This document shows positions 22,511 to 31,136 of a stretch of DNA of 40,495 nucleotides, one piece after another. The stretch lies in IMG/VR virus record IMGVR_UViG_3300025012_000176, positions 1-40,495 of that record, one strand, 5' to 3'. Origin of the DNA: a virus. The number at the start of each line of letters is the position of its first letter. Position 1 is the stretch's first letter. The notes below the pieces were generated by a model that worked only from the letters and a program-made list of their open reading frames with translations, was not told the origin of the DNA and searched no databases. The translations under genes were made by a program, and so were the position numbers.

Positions 22511-23767
22511 ATGCTGAAAGAACCCATACAAATAGGCTCATTCCAAAACGGACTAGGTTCGCTCGGAAAATTGCAACAAAATAAGTTTGTTACTCTGGAT
22601 AACTGTGATATCCATAGCGAAACTGGTATTTGCCAGCCTCAATTAGCTATGGAAAGTGAATCAACTACGCCCAATGAAGCTTGCCTCGAAGCAATTGATA
22701 ATACTGGAAATATCTTTGCTGTTTCGACTACTTCGGGCAAGATTTGGAAACGTACGACTGCTGCAAGTTGGTCACTAATTCATACCAACGCCAATGGAGC
22801 GCACAGAGGAGCAAGATATTTTAATGGATTCTTATGGTATTGGACTGCTACTAAACTCGGCACCTATGACCTTGCAAGCACCTATAATGATTCTTTTGCA
22901 ACTGGCAGCGATTTCAGGGAGGGAATCGAAGCAAATAATACACTTTTGATCGCTAACGGTCGCTATACTTCACGAGTTGATTCAACTAATACTTTTTCGG
23001 CTAATGAGTTCGTTGTCCCGGCTCAATATAAGCAAACTTGTCTTAAGAATGTAGGGGATGATGTTTTAGTCGGCACTTATGTGTCGAATGACGTGGCTTA
23101 CTGCAAGGCTTTCTTATGGGACACCGTTTCGACAGCCTGGAGCTATGAGGCAGAGGTTTTTGAAATAGGAATTAACTGCTTTGTGACGCTTGGTGAAATT
23201 ATCTTAGCTCAATGTGGCACGCAAGGACGCTTTTATTACTGGACAGGCTCTAAATTAAAGAGATTCGGCAAAATTAGAGGGATTACCACGGCGCTGGGAG
23301 AGCAAAAATCAGTTGTTTACAACGGCAGGGCATTGTTTGCCAACGGAACTAAGATTTATTCAATCCACAGCGAAGAAGAAGGGTTAAGTATCGCTTTTTG
23401 CGGCGAATACACTTGCACAGGCACGATTAACTCCTTGATTGTCCAAGGTCAAACATTACTTGCGAGCGTAGGGACTGGATTTGACAAGCGAGGAAATAAC
23501 TACGCAACTGCCACGATTGAAACAGCTGAAATTCAAGCAAAAATTTCAGATATCAAAGTAAGATATGACGTTTACCCAACAGGTATTGGAATCTCGACCA
23601 GCATTAATTCTGCCGATTACGTGGCTCAAACCGAAACAGTCAACGCAACTGAAAAGGAGGTTTCATTTAATGGTGGAGTTATTGACGGAGCTACATCGCA
23701 AGTAAAAATTATTTTAACTCCTAGCGGCTCAAATGTTCCTAAAATTAAATCAATAATTTTACAATAA
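22511..23767 (+). CDS. Beta-propeller-like tail protein
   Basis: 418 aa, beta-rich throughout, with blade-like repeats ending W or Y: GKIWKRTTAASWSLIHT, NGFLWYWTATKLGTYDL, AFLWDTVSTAWSYE, RFYYWTGSKLKRFG. It starts PIQIGSFQNGLGSLGKL, a style common in podovirus tail or nozzle proteins. Possible role is the tail hub or nozzle to which fibres attach. Assignment is from repeats and position. It overlaps the next ATG by one base. Confidence 0.55.
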   Translation: MLKEPIQIGSFQNGLGSLGKLQQNKFVTLDNCDIHSETGICQPQLAMESESTTPNEACLEAIDNTGNIFAVSTTSGKIWKRTTAASWSLIHTNANGAHRGARYFNGFLWYWTATKLGTYDLASTYNDSFATGSDFREGIEANNTLLIANGRYTSRVDSTNTFSANEFVVPAQYKQTCLKNVGDDVLVGTYVSNDVAYCKAFLWDTVSTAWSYEAEVFEIGINCFVTLGEIILAQCGTQGRFYYWTGSKLKRFGKIRGITTALGEQKSVVYNGRALFANGTKIYSIHSEEEGLSIAFCGEYTCTGTINSLIVQGQTLLASVGTGFDKRGNNYATATIETAEIQAKISDIKVRYDVYPTGIGISTSINSADYVAQTETVNATEKEVSFNGGVIDGATSQVKIILTPSGSNVPKIKSIILQ

Positions 23768-23949
23768 TGCGAAAAGTAATTTGGAAATTCAAACCTCAAC
23801 AGTCAAAAAACGCTAAATACTCTCCTGACGTGGCCAAAGAAGATGGACTAAGATATATCGAGCAATTAAAACTAGAAGATGATGTCGCGGAAGTTATCGA
23901 AGAAAGCGACAAATTCGTAATTTATTTAAAAGACGAGCAAGACAAATAA
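23767..23949 (+). CDS. Small hypothetical protein, 60 aa
   Basis: Starts on the last base of the previous stop (TAATG). Basic N-terminus (RKVIWKFKPQQSKNAKYS), then an acidic helix and strand (QLKLEDDVAEVIEESDKFVIYL). Small alpha/beta fold, perhaps a chaperone or cap for the adjacent tail proteins. It ends two bases before the adhesin gene, so it is in the same mRNA. Confidence 0.5.
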   Translation: MRKVIWKFKPQQSKNAKYSPDVAKEDGLRYIEQLKLEDDVAEVIEESDKFVIYLKDEQDK

Positions 23950-23950
23950 C

Positions 23951-25177
23951 ATGTCAGAATTTATATTACCACCAACGCAGCCGTTAAAAATGGACGAGAA
24001 TACGGGCCAGCGTTTTAAGAATCTCAAAGAGTTGAAAATAGGTGCAGGTTCGACCCAGTTTAAAGCTGATGGCAATGGAATACATCTCGGAGCGGAAAAG
24101 TTTGAAGATGCGACTTTTTCGGTAGATATGCAAGGCAGTGGAAAGTTTACTGGTCAAGTTACAATCACTGGTGGTAGCGGTATCGCTAATCTTACCGACG
24201 CTGGTTACTTGGCTGCTTTAGATCAAGTAGGAACAGGTCAGCTCGATAGCACAGTTATTTCAGGAGGTAAAGTGGTGACTGGGCTTTTGACGGCTGACAA
24301 TATTCAGACAGGAACGCTTAGCGCTGATAGGATTGCAACCAGCTCTATTTCTGGGGTCAAGCTCACTGATGGAACAGTATCTGCAGTAAAGATTTCTTCT
24401 ATCAATGCCGATACGATTACGGCGGGGACTATCACGGGACGGACGCTCAGAACGGCAGCTCCAGCTGGCGGTGTCGGAAATTCGGTAGTTATTACGGGCG
24501 GGAATAACCAAAACGTTAATTTTTATTACAACGCAGATTTAAGAGGATATATCGGAGGATATACAACAGAAGGTTCGGAGATTACTTATATCAGGATAGA
24601 AGCTGCATCTGGTAGAAATCTTAGATTTAAAAATAGCAAGATAGAATGCGATGGTGATTTTGTCCCAACTAGTGATGAAGCATACAATTGCGGAAGACCA
24701 AATGAAAAGTGGAATAATATGTACGCTCAAACATTATGGCAACAGACAAATACTAACGGATCACGTCAGGTTTATGATTTCGCTTATGTAGAAATGAACT
24801 TATTGCCAAAGAGATTGATAAATAAAAGATTAAAAGGAAAGGACGGTTGCGTGATGACAAATGGGTATGTTCCAGGACTCGAGCTTCCATTTAAAAAAGG
24901 AACTGTGCTCAAATGGACTGCAAAAGGATTGAAAGAAAGTGAAAAGGAAACTGACTTTGTTATCGCAATAGCAGATGAAAAAGGACTGCCGATAGTTTTA
25001 GGGGCAGAACCAGTAAGAGTTATTGGAAAAGCTAAAATAGGAGATTATATTGTACCTTCTGGAATTAAAGGGTGTGCTAAAGCAACACGCAAACCAATTG
25101 GGGATGTTATAGGTCGCTGCCTAAAAAGTAAAAAAACAGAAAAAGAGGGAGAGGTATTAGTAATGATTAAATTTTAG
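23951..25177 (+). CDS. Tail adhesin with C-terminal chaperone-like domain
   Basis: 408 aa. The N-terminal half is beta-helix-like with repeats of LTADNIQTGTLSADRIA and NADTITAGTITGRT type, common in fibres. The last 100 residues have VIGKAKIGDYIVPSGIKG and GDVIGRCLKSKK with a closing EVLVMIKF, resembling peptidase-G2/intramolecular chaperone ends that trim themselves after trimerisation. If so, the mature fibre would lack the C-terminus. I see no proven catalytic dyad. Receptor binding is the likely function. Confidence 0.6.
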   Translation: MSEFILPPTQPLKMDENTGQRFKNLKELKIGAGSTQFKADGNGIHLGAEKFEDATFSVDMQGSGKFTGQVTITGGSGIANLTDAGYLAALDQVGTGQLDSTVISGGKVVTGLLTADNIQTGTLSADRIATSSISGVKLTDGTVSAVKISSINADTITAGTITGRTLRTAAPAGGVGNSVVITGGNNQNVNFYYNADLRGYIGGYTTEGSEITYIRIEAASGRNLRFKNSKIECDGDFVPTSDEAYNCGRPNEKWNNMYAQTLWQQTNTNGSRQVYDFAYVEMNLLPKRLINKRLKGKDGCVMTNGYVPGLELPFKKGTVLKWTAKGLKESEKETDFVIAIADEKGLPIVLGAEPVRVIGKAKIGDYIVPSGIKGCAKATRKPIGDVIGRCLKSKKTEKEGEVLVMIKF

Positions 25178-25179
25178 AT

Positions 25180-25392
25180 ATGAAAAAAATAAAAGAAGAA
25201 TTTATAAAAAAAAGCACAAAAGATAATATAATTATCCGTCGTGCCATACATGAGGAAGAATTTGAACTAAATTTAGAAATAATTGAAAGAATGGAAAAAA
25301 ATGCAAATGTTCAAATATCCAATGCTCAACAATTAATTAAAGAGATGCAGCAAAAGCTAGAAGAATGCCAAAAACTAAGAGAATTGCTTTAG
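25180..25392 (+). CDS. Small coiled-coil protein, 70 aa
   Basis: A short basic start is followed by a long helix with heptad pattern (LNLEIIERMEKNANVQISNAQ and LIKEMQQKLEECQKL). It follows the adhesin by two bases and may be its chaperone or a short linker. Its stop overlaps the end of the convergent moron gene on the other strand by four bases. Confidence 0.5.
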   Translation: MKKIKEEFIKKSTKDNIIIRRAIHEEEFELNLEIIERMEKNANVQISNAQQLIKEMQQKLEECQKLRELL

Positions 25393-25862
25393 TTACAATT
25401 TAAAGCTTCCTGACAGCTATTAAATTCTTTTGTAAATTTGTCTCTATATTCAGAATAATTGTCAAATTTTTCGTAAGATTTCAAGAATGCTTTAAATTCT
25501 TCTGGATCTTTGAATGAGGAAGTATAACAATATTTTGTTACATCAGCGCTACAATCTTTTAACTTAGTAATAGAAATTTTTGTTTCAGTAATTGAAGTTT
25601 CTTGTGAAGCAATGGAAGCATTCTGTTCATCAACTAATTTCTGCTGCTCCGCGAGCTTAGCATTTTGAGAATCAACCGTAGTTTGTAATTGTGCAATTTT
25701 AGTTTCGCTTTCAACCTTAGAATTATCTATGCGGTCAGCTAAAGCTAAGATTTGCTCGTCAGGCGCAAGACCTAAAATAGCCTCTCGAGTATCAGTGATA
25801 CCAAACGCCAAAACAGGCAGAAATAAGCCAGCAATAACACCTCCGATGATTGATTTGTTCAT
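25389..25862 (-). CDS. Leftward moron gene: exported coiled-coil protein
   Basis: 157 aa, on the opposite strand to every neighbour. A signal peptide (NKSIIGGVIAGLFLPVLAFG) is followed by a coiled coil (IAQLQTTVDSQNAKLAEQQK) and a C-terminal domain with four cysteines (DCSADVTKYCY, SCQEALNC), suggesting two disulfides in the periplasm or cell surface. It has its own TTGACT-17-TATTAA promoter, so it can be expressed apart from the structural operon, for example in a lysogen. Lysogenic conversion or superinfection defence are candidates; nothing identifies one. Its stop overlaps the end of the upstream rightward gene. Confidence 0.75.
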   Translation of the reverse strand: MNKSIIGGVIAGLFLPVLAFGITDTREAILGLAPDEQILALADRIDNSKVESETKIAQLQTTVDSQNAKLAEQQKLVDEQNASIASQETSITETKISITKLKDCSADVTKYCYTSSFKDPEEFKAFLKSYEKFDNYSEYRDKFTKEFNSCQEALNCN

Positions 25863-25889
25863 AGTTTCAATAAAATAAATTACACCTAA

Positions 25890-25918
25890 TTAATAGCATA
25901 AACCAGTATAAAAGTCAA
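25890..25918 (-). promoter_or_regulatory. Promoter of the leftward moron gene
   Basis: Read on the minus strand: TTGACT (25918-25913), a 17-bp spacer ending TGC, then TATTAA (25895-25890). Extended -10 class as elsewhere. The start codon is about 28 bases downstream of the -10. Confidence 0.75.
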
Positions 25919-25966
25919 GACATATTGAGATAATATCCTTAAACAAAATAAATATAAATAATAATT

Positions 25967-26929
25967 ATGGCAATCGACGCACAAGGAAATCCAATCTACC
26001 AAGCTCCAACGGTAGTGGAAACATCAGTACCAAGGCCAACAGCGCAAACTGTTTATAGCGCGGCTAATATCGACCAAGCAACCAGCGCGCCAGTAGCAGC
26101 GCCTAACTTAAGCGATCCCTATGGCATTTATGATCAGTTTATGAACTCGGCAGACATTAAAGCTGCGCGGGCTAAAGTAGCAGAGGGACAAGGACTTATT
26201 AATAACTCCAATCATGCGCTTAGAACTACCACCAGGGCGCTAGAAAACCAAAACGAAAATGCAATGGGAGGCACAGGGGCATCGGTGAATCTTATTGGCA
26301 GACAAGTTGGAAGAGCGCGGCAGCTTACCGCTGACGAACTAGCAGGACTTGGCGAAACGCAAAACGCTAACCTTTCATATCTCAATTCTTTGCAGGCAGA
26401 TGCACAAAATCGCTATGGTATTGCCCAGCAAGAAAGAAGTCAATTGCAAGACCTTATTAGGCAAACAGGAGGAAAAGCTGGAATTTCTTTTACCGATAGT
26501 TTCGAATCGGCTCTCCAAAAGGCTGATAAATATAGTACTGAGAAAGCGAAAGAAGATAAAAAAGACGCATACAAAGATGCTCTTAAAACAAAACTTGTCG
26601 AACTTGGACTCAAAACCAAAGGAAACACAAAAGAACTTGAAAAGCGACTAAGAAAATCCGTTTCCAGTACTAAGGAGTATGATAAAAAAATAAAGGACAT
26701 CGAGCTTAAAATAAAGCAAAAGGAATTAAACAAGCCTTATTACGCACCAGACAAGGAGGATAAAACTCCTACCACATATAACGAAGTAGCTCAAAGGCAA
26801 CTTATCAACGAAGCTTTGGCAGGTGGTGAAAACTGGCAATCTATTTATGAAACTTTTGACGCTCTCGGAATAGATACAGGCGAAGATTCAACAATGGACA
26901 AATATCTTAAACAAAAATTTGGATACTAA
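25967..26929 (+). CDS. Internal virion protein with SAP-like motif (putative)
   Basis: 320 aa. Alanine/proline-rich N-terminus, then long helices (RALENQNENAMGGTGASVNL, LSYLNSLQADAQNRYGIAQQ). Residues about 204-231 (DALKTKLVELGLKTKGNTKE plus LEKRLRK) match the SAP motif (two short helices that bind DNA). A lysine-rich helix and an acidic C-terminus follow. As the first of three large proteins in this position it may be an ejection protein that travels with the DNA. The SAP reading is from sequence pattern. Confidence 0.55.
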   Translation: MAIDAQGNPIYQAPTVVETSVPRPTAQTVYSAANIDQATSAPVAAPNLSDPYGIYDQFMNSADIKAARAKVAEGQGLINNSNHALRTTTRALENQNENAMGGTGASVNLIGRQVGRARQLTADELAGLGETQNANLSYLNSLQADAQNRYGIAQQERSQLQDLIRQTGGKAGISFTDSFESALQKADKYSTEKAKEDKKDAYKDALKTKLVELGLKTKGNTKELEKRLRKSVSSTKEYDKKIKDIELKIKQKELNKPYYAPDKEDKTPTTYNEVAQRQLINEALAGGENWQSIYETFDALGIDTGEDSTMDKYLKQKFGY

Positions 26930-26931
26930 AT

Positions 26932-28686
26932 ATGGCTTCATACTTTGAACTTAAACAAAAAATAGCAACCAAGACGGAAACAAAAAGTTCTTCAAAGGGA
27001 ACTAGCTATTTCGATTTGAAAGCAAAGGCATCAAAGACGATAGAAGTTAGTAACTCCTTAAGACAACGTCAGCAGGAAGAACTAGCTAGAAAACAAGAAG
27101 AAGAACGTGCTGCGCTGGAAGCTGAACAAAATAAGCCTACCTTCATGCAAAAGGCTGGCGAGTTAGCAAAGGAAGCAGGCAAAGGTATAGCTAAAGGCTT
27201 GATACGCCCATTCGTTTCTTTGGCAGAAGTTCCGCTCAATGTAGCCAGTGGTGGAGAAAAGACCTTCGGAGATTTTAATGTTCCAGGGCTAGGAAAGATT
27301 AATAGTTACCAGGAAGCTACTAGACAAGCGCAAGACAAAGTTATTTCAGGAGAAAAACCATTGCTATCAGTTCTTGCCCCCGCAGCCGAAGGAGTTTTAG
27401 ATGTGGCTGGAATGGGAGTAGGTAGCAGCGTAATCAAGCAGGGAGCAAAGCAAGGAGTTAAGCAGGCATTCAAGCAAGGAGCAAAAGAGGGTGCTGCTTA
27501 TGGAGCTGGCTATGGTGGAGTACAAGCAGCCGAAGAAGGCAAGGGATTAAAGGAATCTGCTAAAACAGTAGCTATGTCTACAGTTTTCGGAGGACTTTTG
27601 GCAGGAGGATTAGGCGCGGGAACATCAAAAATATCTTCTAAATTCAGACCGCAAGATGCTGCTGATTCAATTGGAGAAATTGAAAAGATATTCAATGAAA
27701 AACCGACCTTTCAGGAAACTAAACAAATAATAGAATCATTGAAGAAGGGAACTAGCAAGGAGGAAATAATCGGAGCGGTAAAACAAGCAGCCAAGGATCA
27801 AGGCATTGAGGTTTTAGAGCCTCGCATATTAAAAGCCGGAGAACTTGCCCCAGCTGTCAAAAGAATCGAAGAAAAGACTAAGAAACTTTCTCCTTCCGAA
27901 GCATTGAGCATCAAAACCGAGCTAGAAAGAGGAGTAAGCGAGGAAGCTATTGTCAAAAACATGATAGACACTGGCGAGGTCAAATTAAAAGTCATGGCTA
28001 ATCCTATGGACGTTCCAACGGCGATTAAATACGACCAGCCAGCAATAGTTAGGCAAGTTGAGCAAATACCTGAGATAAAAGTACCAAAAGTTGAAGTGGC
28101 ACAAAAAGCCCCGAAAATTGAAGAGCTTACATATGAATCATTAGAGGGTACGAGCGGACTTGCTAAAAGCGTTAAGGCTAAGGCTATCAAAGATAAAATG
28201 ATTTATGGTTTTGACAGAGATTTTAGAGAATTACCTACCTATGAAAAAAGAATCAAGTCGGATGACATGTCGAAGGCTACGGATTTTGTTTTAAGTGATT
28301 ACAAAAGCGCTGAGAAAGTTATCTTTGAAGGAGCAAAGCCTCCAAAGGATATGCTGCCTGAAGACGTTTTCGTAGCCATGAACGCCCACGCTACAGCGAC
28401 TAAAGATGTAGAGATGATAAGGCGACTAGCTAACGAATCAGGTTTGACAGGCGAAGCTACGCTAATGGGTCAAAGGATTCAAGCGCTGTCGCAACTTAAC
28501 CCAGACTCGGCTTTATCAAACATGCAAAAAGTCGCTAAAGAAAGAATATCTAAAGTCGAAAAGAAAGCAGGGAAGAAAATAGACAAAGTCAAGGCTGAGG
28601 TGGCTGACGAGATCAAAAAGGAAACTCGCCAATCACTGCCAACAAAACAAGACTGGTCATCATTTATTGAATCAATAAAGTGCTAA
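26932..28686 (+). CDS. Large internal virion or ejection protein 1 (putative)
   Basis: 584 aa, two bases after the previous gene. SYFDLKAKASKTI repeats at the N-terminus, then a coiled coil (RQRQQEELARKQEEERAALE). A glycine/alanine-rich stretch follows (GAAYGAGYGGVQAAEEG) and another hydrophobic part, TVFGGLLAGGLGAGTS, which could cross a membrane. The second half is long helices. Such proteins form channels across the envelope during DNA injection. It ends SSFIESIKC, four bases before the next gene in another frame, so the pair may derive from one longer protein; I see no proof of a frameshift. Confidence 0.55.
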   Translation: MASYFELKQKIATKTETKSSSKGTSYFDLKAKASKTIEVSNSLRQRQQEELARKQEEERAALEAEQNKPTFMQKAGELAKEAGKGIAKGLIRPFVSLAEVPLNVASGGEKTFGDFNVPGLGKINSYQEATRQAQDKVISGEKPLLSVLAPAAEGVLDVAGMGVGSSVIKQGAKQGVKQAFKQGAKEGAAYGAGYGGVQAAEEGKGLKESAKTVAMSTVFGGLLAGGLGAGTSKISSKFRPQDAADSIGEIEKIFNEKPTFQETKQIIESLKKGTSKEEIIGAVKQAAKDQGIEVLEPRILKAGELAPAVKRIEEKTKKLSPSEALSIKTELERGVSEEAIVKNMIDTGEVKLKVMANPMDVPTAIKYDQPAIVRQVEQIPEIKVPKVEVAQKAPKIEELTYESLEGTSGLAKSVKAKAIKDKMIYGFDRDFRELPTYEKRIKSDDMSKATDFVLSDYKSAEKVIFEGAKPPKDMLPEDVFVAMNAHATATKDVEMIRRLANESGLTGEATLMGQRIQALSQLNPDSALSNMQKVAKERISKVEKKAGKKIDKVKAEVADEIKKETRQSLPTKQDWSSFIESIKC

Positions 28687-28690
28687 AACT

Positions 28691-30622
28691 ATGGGAAAAT
28701 ATTGTTTAATCGGAAAATTAGCGGAAGATTTTAAGAAAAAGCTCAAAAGCGGAGAAATTAACCCTGAAAAGCTTGCTAAAATGTCTTCCAAAGAAAGAAA
28801 CGAATACTTTTCGTCCTTTTTAGGAGAGGAAAATGCTAAAAACGTTAACGCTTTGTTTGAAAGAAAGATTTTAGCCAAGAGACAAGTTGAAGCCATGATT
28901 AAATGGGCGAAAGAAACCACTGGAATAAAGAAAGAAGTTCGCAATGATTTAATTGCCAAGATTGAAAAAATGACCAAGGACAGAAACGGAAATCTTTTGA
29001 AGCCCAACGAAGAAAAAGCATTTTTACAAGATTTAGCATCTACTAAGATAGGGGTTGATGTGTCAGCTAGCGAAGCAAGAAAAATATCAGATATTTCAGA
29101 AGCCATCGAGCAAAAGAAAAGCAAACTTGAAAGCGACCCATCCAATGAAAAGAATCGTATAGAATACGGAAACTCGCTTTTGGACATGTACGACTATGTC
29201 GCTTCGCTGAAGCCAAGCAAGAGCGTCGGGGAGCAAATTGTTAACGTCGCTAATCTTCCGAGGGCTGCTATGTCAACATTGGATTTCTCCGCACCATTTA
29301 GACAAGGTTTTGGTATGGTAACAAGGAAGAATTTCTGGACTAATTTAGCACCTATGTTTAAAGCCGCTTTCAGCGAGAAAGCTTATCGCAATATACAAGC
29401 CGATATTATTTCTAGGCCGACCTATAGCACTATGAAAAAATCAGGGCTTAGGGTAACTGGCTTGGGAGATAAATTATCAGAAAGAGAGGAAGCCTTCATG
29501 ACTACACTTTTGGATAAAGTTCCAGGCGTTAGAGGTTCAGAGCGTGCGTATACAGCATTCCTGACTAAATTAAGAGCTGATTCTTTCGATGATATGCTTC
29601 AAAAAGCAGCGCTAGCTGGGGAAGATATTAAAGCCGGAGGACAAGTTTCTAGAGATTTGGCGAATGTGGTTAATAACTTTACAGGAGCAGGAAAGCTTAT
29701 TAATAACGCAGTGGATACAGCTTCCCCAATAGCTAACGCCTTCTTCTTTTCTCCTCGAAAAATTGCGGCAACTATCCAAAAATTTAATCCTAATAATTAT
29801 CTCAACCCTAATATAAGCCCAACAGCTAGAAAGGAAGCTTTTAGAAATTTAATCGGAATGGCAGGAACATCGGCATCAATTTTAACGCTGGCTCAAATGT
29901 CAGGAGCAGAAGTTGAAGTCGACCCTCGCAGTTCAGACTTCGGAAAAGTCAAAATCGGGAATACTAGAATTGATGTAACTGGTGGAGACGGAAATTTTGC
30001 TGTATTGCTAGCTAGATTGATTTCTGGACAAACAAAAAGCACCACAAGCGATGTAGTGCGAAATTTAGGCGAGGACTTCGGAGCGCCAAGCAGGGGAGAC
30101 ACACTTGTTAAATATTTCAGGAATAAGTTATCCCCAACAGCCTCTTTTGCTGCTGATTGGCTTTATGGGTCGGATGCAATTGGGGACCCTTTTGAGATAA
30201 AAGAAGCGATGAAAAGTAGGCTTACTCCCATGATTATTGGAACAGCTTTTGAAGCATATGAAGATAAAGAAGGAATGGTGCTCTTAAATGTAACTGCTGA
30301 TATGTTTGGCTTTGGAACAAATACCTATAATAACGATGTGGATTGGAACGCCTCAAAAGGTAAAGAATTGCAACAATTTAAAGCAAAAGTATCTCCTGAA
30401 AAATTTAAGGAAGCGAACGAACTATATAACACTAAGGTTAATGAAAAGGTGGTTAAATTACTGGAAGATGATAGATATAAAAAACTTTCGGACGATGATA
30501 AATTAAAAACCTTAACAAAATTAAAAAATTCAGTTAAGGCCGAAACATACAAGAAATATAATTTTGTTTATAAGGCAGAAAAAGCAAAGGGTAATCCCGT
30601 CGTTGACACTTTAGCTAAGTAG
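28691..30622 (+). CDS. Large internal virion or polyvalent-like protein 2
   Basis: 643 aa. N-terminal helical region, then the conserved-looking core: DDMLQKAALAG, DLANVVNNFTGAGKL, ANAFFFSPRKIAATIQKFNP, DPRSSDFGKVKIGNTRIDVT, TSDVVRNLGEDFGAPSRGD, LSPTASFAADWLYGSDAIG. This resembles large phage polyvalent proteins (LPD38-like) seen in virion operons of uncultured phages. The function is unproven, probably DNA ejection. The C-terminus is lysine-rich. Its last 8 bases overlap the convergent gene on the other strand. Confidence 0.6.
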   Translation: MGKYCLIGKLAEDFKKKLKSGEINPEKLAKMSSKERNEYFSSFLGEENAKNVNALFERKILAKRQVEAMIKWAKETTGIKKEVRNDLIAKIEKMTKDRNGNLLKPNEEKAFLQDLASTKIGVDVSASEARKISDISEAIEQKKSKLESDPSNEKNRIEYGNSLLDMYDYVASLKPSKSVGEQIVNVANLPRAAMSTLDFSAPFRQGFGMVTRKNFWTNLAPMFKAAFSEKAYRNIQADIISRPTYSTMKKSGLRVTGLGDKLSEREEAFMTTLLDKVPGVRGSERAYTAFLTKLRADSFDDMLQKAALAGEDIKAGGQVSRDLANVVNNFTGAGKLINNAVDTASPIANAFFFSPRKIAATIQKFNPNNYLNPNISPTARKEAFRNLIGMAGTSASILTLAQMSGAEVEVDPRSSDFGKVKIGNTRIDVTGGDGNFAVLLARLISGQTKSTTSDVVRNLGEDFGAPSRGDTLVKYFRNKLSPTASFAADWLYGSDAIGDPFEIKEAMKSRLTPMIIGTAFEAYEDKEGMVLLNVTADMFGFGTNTYNNDVDWNASKGKELQQFKAKVSPEKFKEANELYNTKVNEKVVKLLEDDRYKKLSDDDKLKTLTKLKNSVKAETYKKYNFVYKAEKAKGNPVVDTLAK

Positions 30623-30812
30623 GGTATTCATCTTTGTATTCCCAAACTATGCTCGCTAAAAGAGAAATATATACGATTAAGCTTATTGAATTATAATTTT
30701 TAGCCCAATCTGGCGTATTTACCCATACTGTGTGATTAACATAATAAGTTAATGCAGCAGTTAATATAAGCGCAAGCCAAATAGACAACCTCCAATAGTT
30801 AATATTTTTCAT
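30615..30812 (-). CDS. Second leftward moron: small membrane protein, 65 aa
   Basis: Opposite strand to neighbours. Two hydrophobic segments (LSIWLALILTAALTYYV and ISLIVYISLLASIVW) flank a polar, tryptophan-containing loop, giving a hairpin membrane protein. It has its own TTGACA promoter (30866-30838). Membrane-based superinfection exclusion is a reasonable guess, as for other phage morons. Its stop overlaps the end of the rightward gene by 8 bases. Confidence 0.65.
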   Translation of the reverse strand: MKNINYWRLSIWLALILTAALTYYVNHTVWVNTPDWAKNYNSISLIVYISLLASIVWEYKDEYPT

Positions 30813-30837
30813 ACCCTATAATTTATTAATTGCCCTC

Positions 30838-30866
30838 AATCTACCACATACTACAATCAATGTCAA
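30838..30866 (-). promoter_or_regulatory. Promoter of the second leftward moron
   Basis: Read on the minus strand: TTGACA (30866-30861), a 17-bp spacer ending TGG, then TAGATT (30843-30838). Same class as the rightward units. Confidence 0.75.
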
Positions 30867-30899
30867 TAAATATTAACAATTAAAAACAAACACAAAAAA

Positions 30900-30944
30900 A
30901 ACCGCCCAAGTTTTCTCTCCTTCAAAAAAGAAACTCGAACGGTT
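30900..30944 (+). other. Hairpin between divergent genes
   Basis: An outer 5-bp stem, AACCG/CGGTT, and an inner stem with one bulge (AGTTT-CT with AG-AAACT) separate the minus-strand promoter from the rightward gene at 30954. The A-tract 5' of it would be a T-tract for leftward RNA, so it may end leftward transcription. Confidence 0.5.
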
Positions 30945-30953
30945 CAAAACTAC

Positions 30954-31103
30954 ATGAATACAGAAAATTTTATGAAAGACATTAACAGCGATACGGAAAA
31001 AGTAAAACAGCTAACTTTTACAGATTTATTCAAGCTATTTCTGCTTACATCTATAAAAGTATCATTCGGATTGTTTATCTACTGGTTCATAAAACAGTTC
31101 TAG
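30954..31103 (+). CDS. Small membrane protein, 49 aa
   Basis: Starts after the hairpin. Acidic/polar N-terminus (NTENFMKDINSDTEKVK) then a hydrophobic segment (KLFLLTSIKVSFGLFIYWF) and a short basic end. Single-pass, N-out or N-in unclear. It could be a small holin-like or virion membrane peptide. The evidence is the start context and hydrophobic pattern only. Confidence 0.45.
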   Translation: MNTENFMKDINSDTEKVKQLTFTDLFKLFLLTSIKVSFGLFIYWFIKQF

Positions 31104-31136
31104 TTAGACAATAGCATAAATTTAAAAAAAAAGCAA

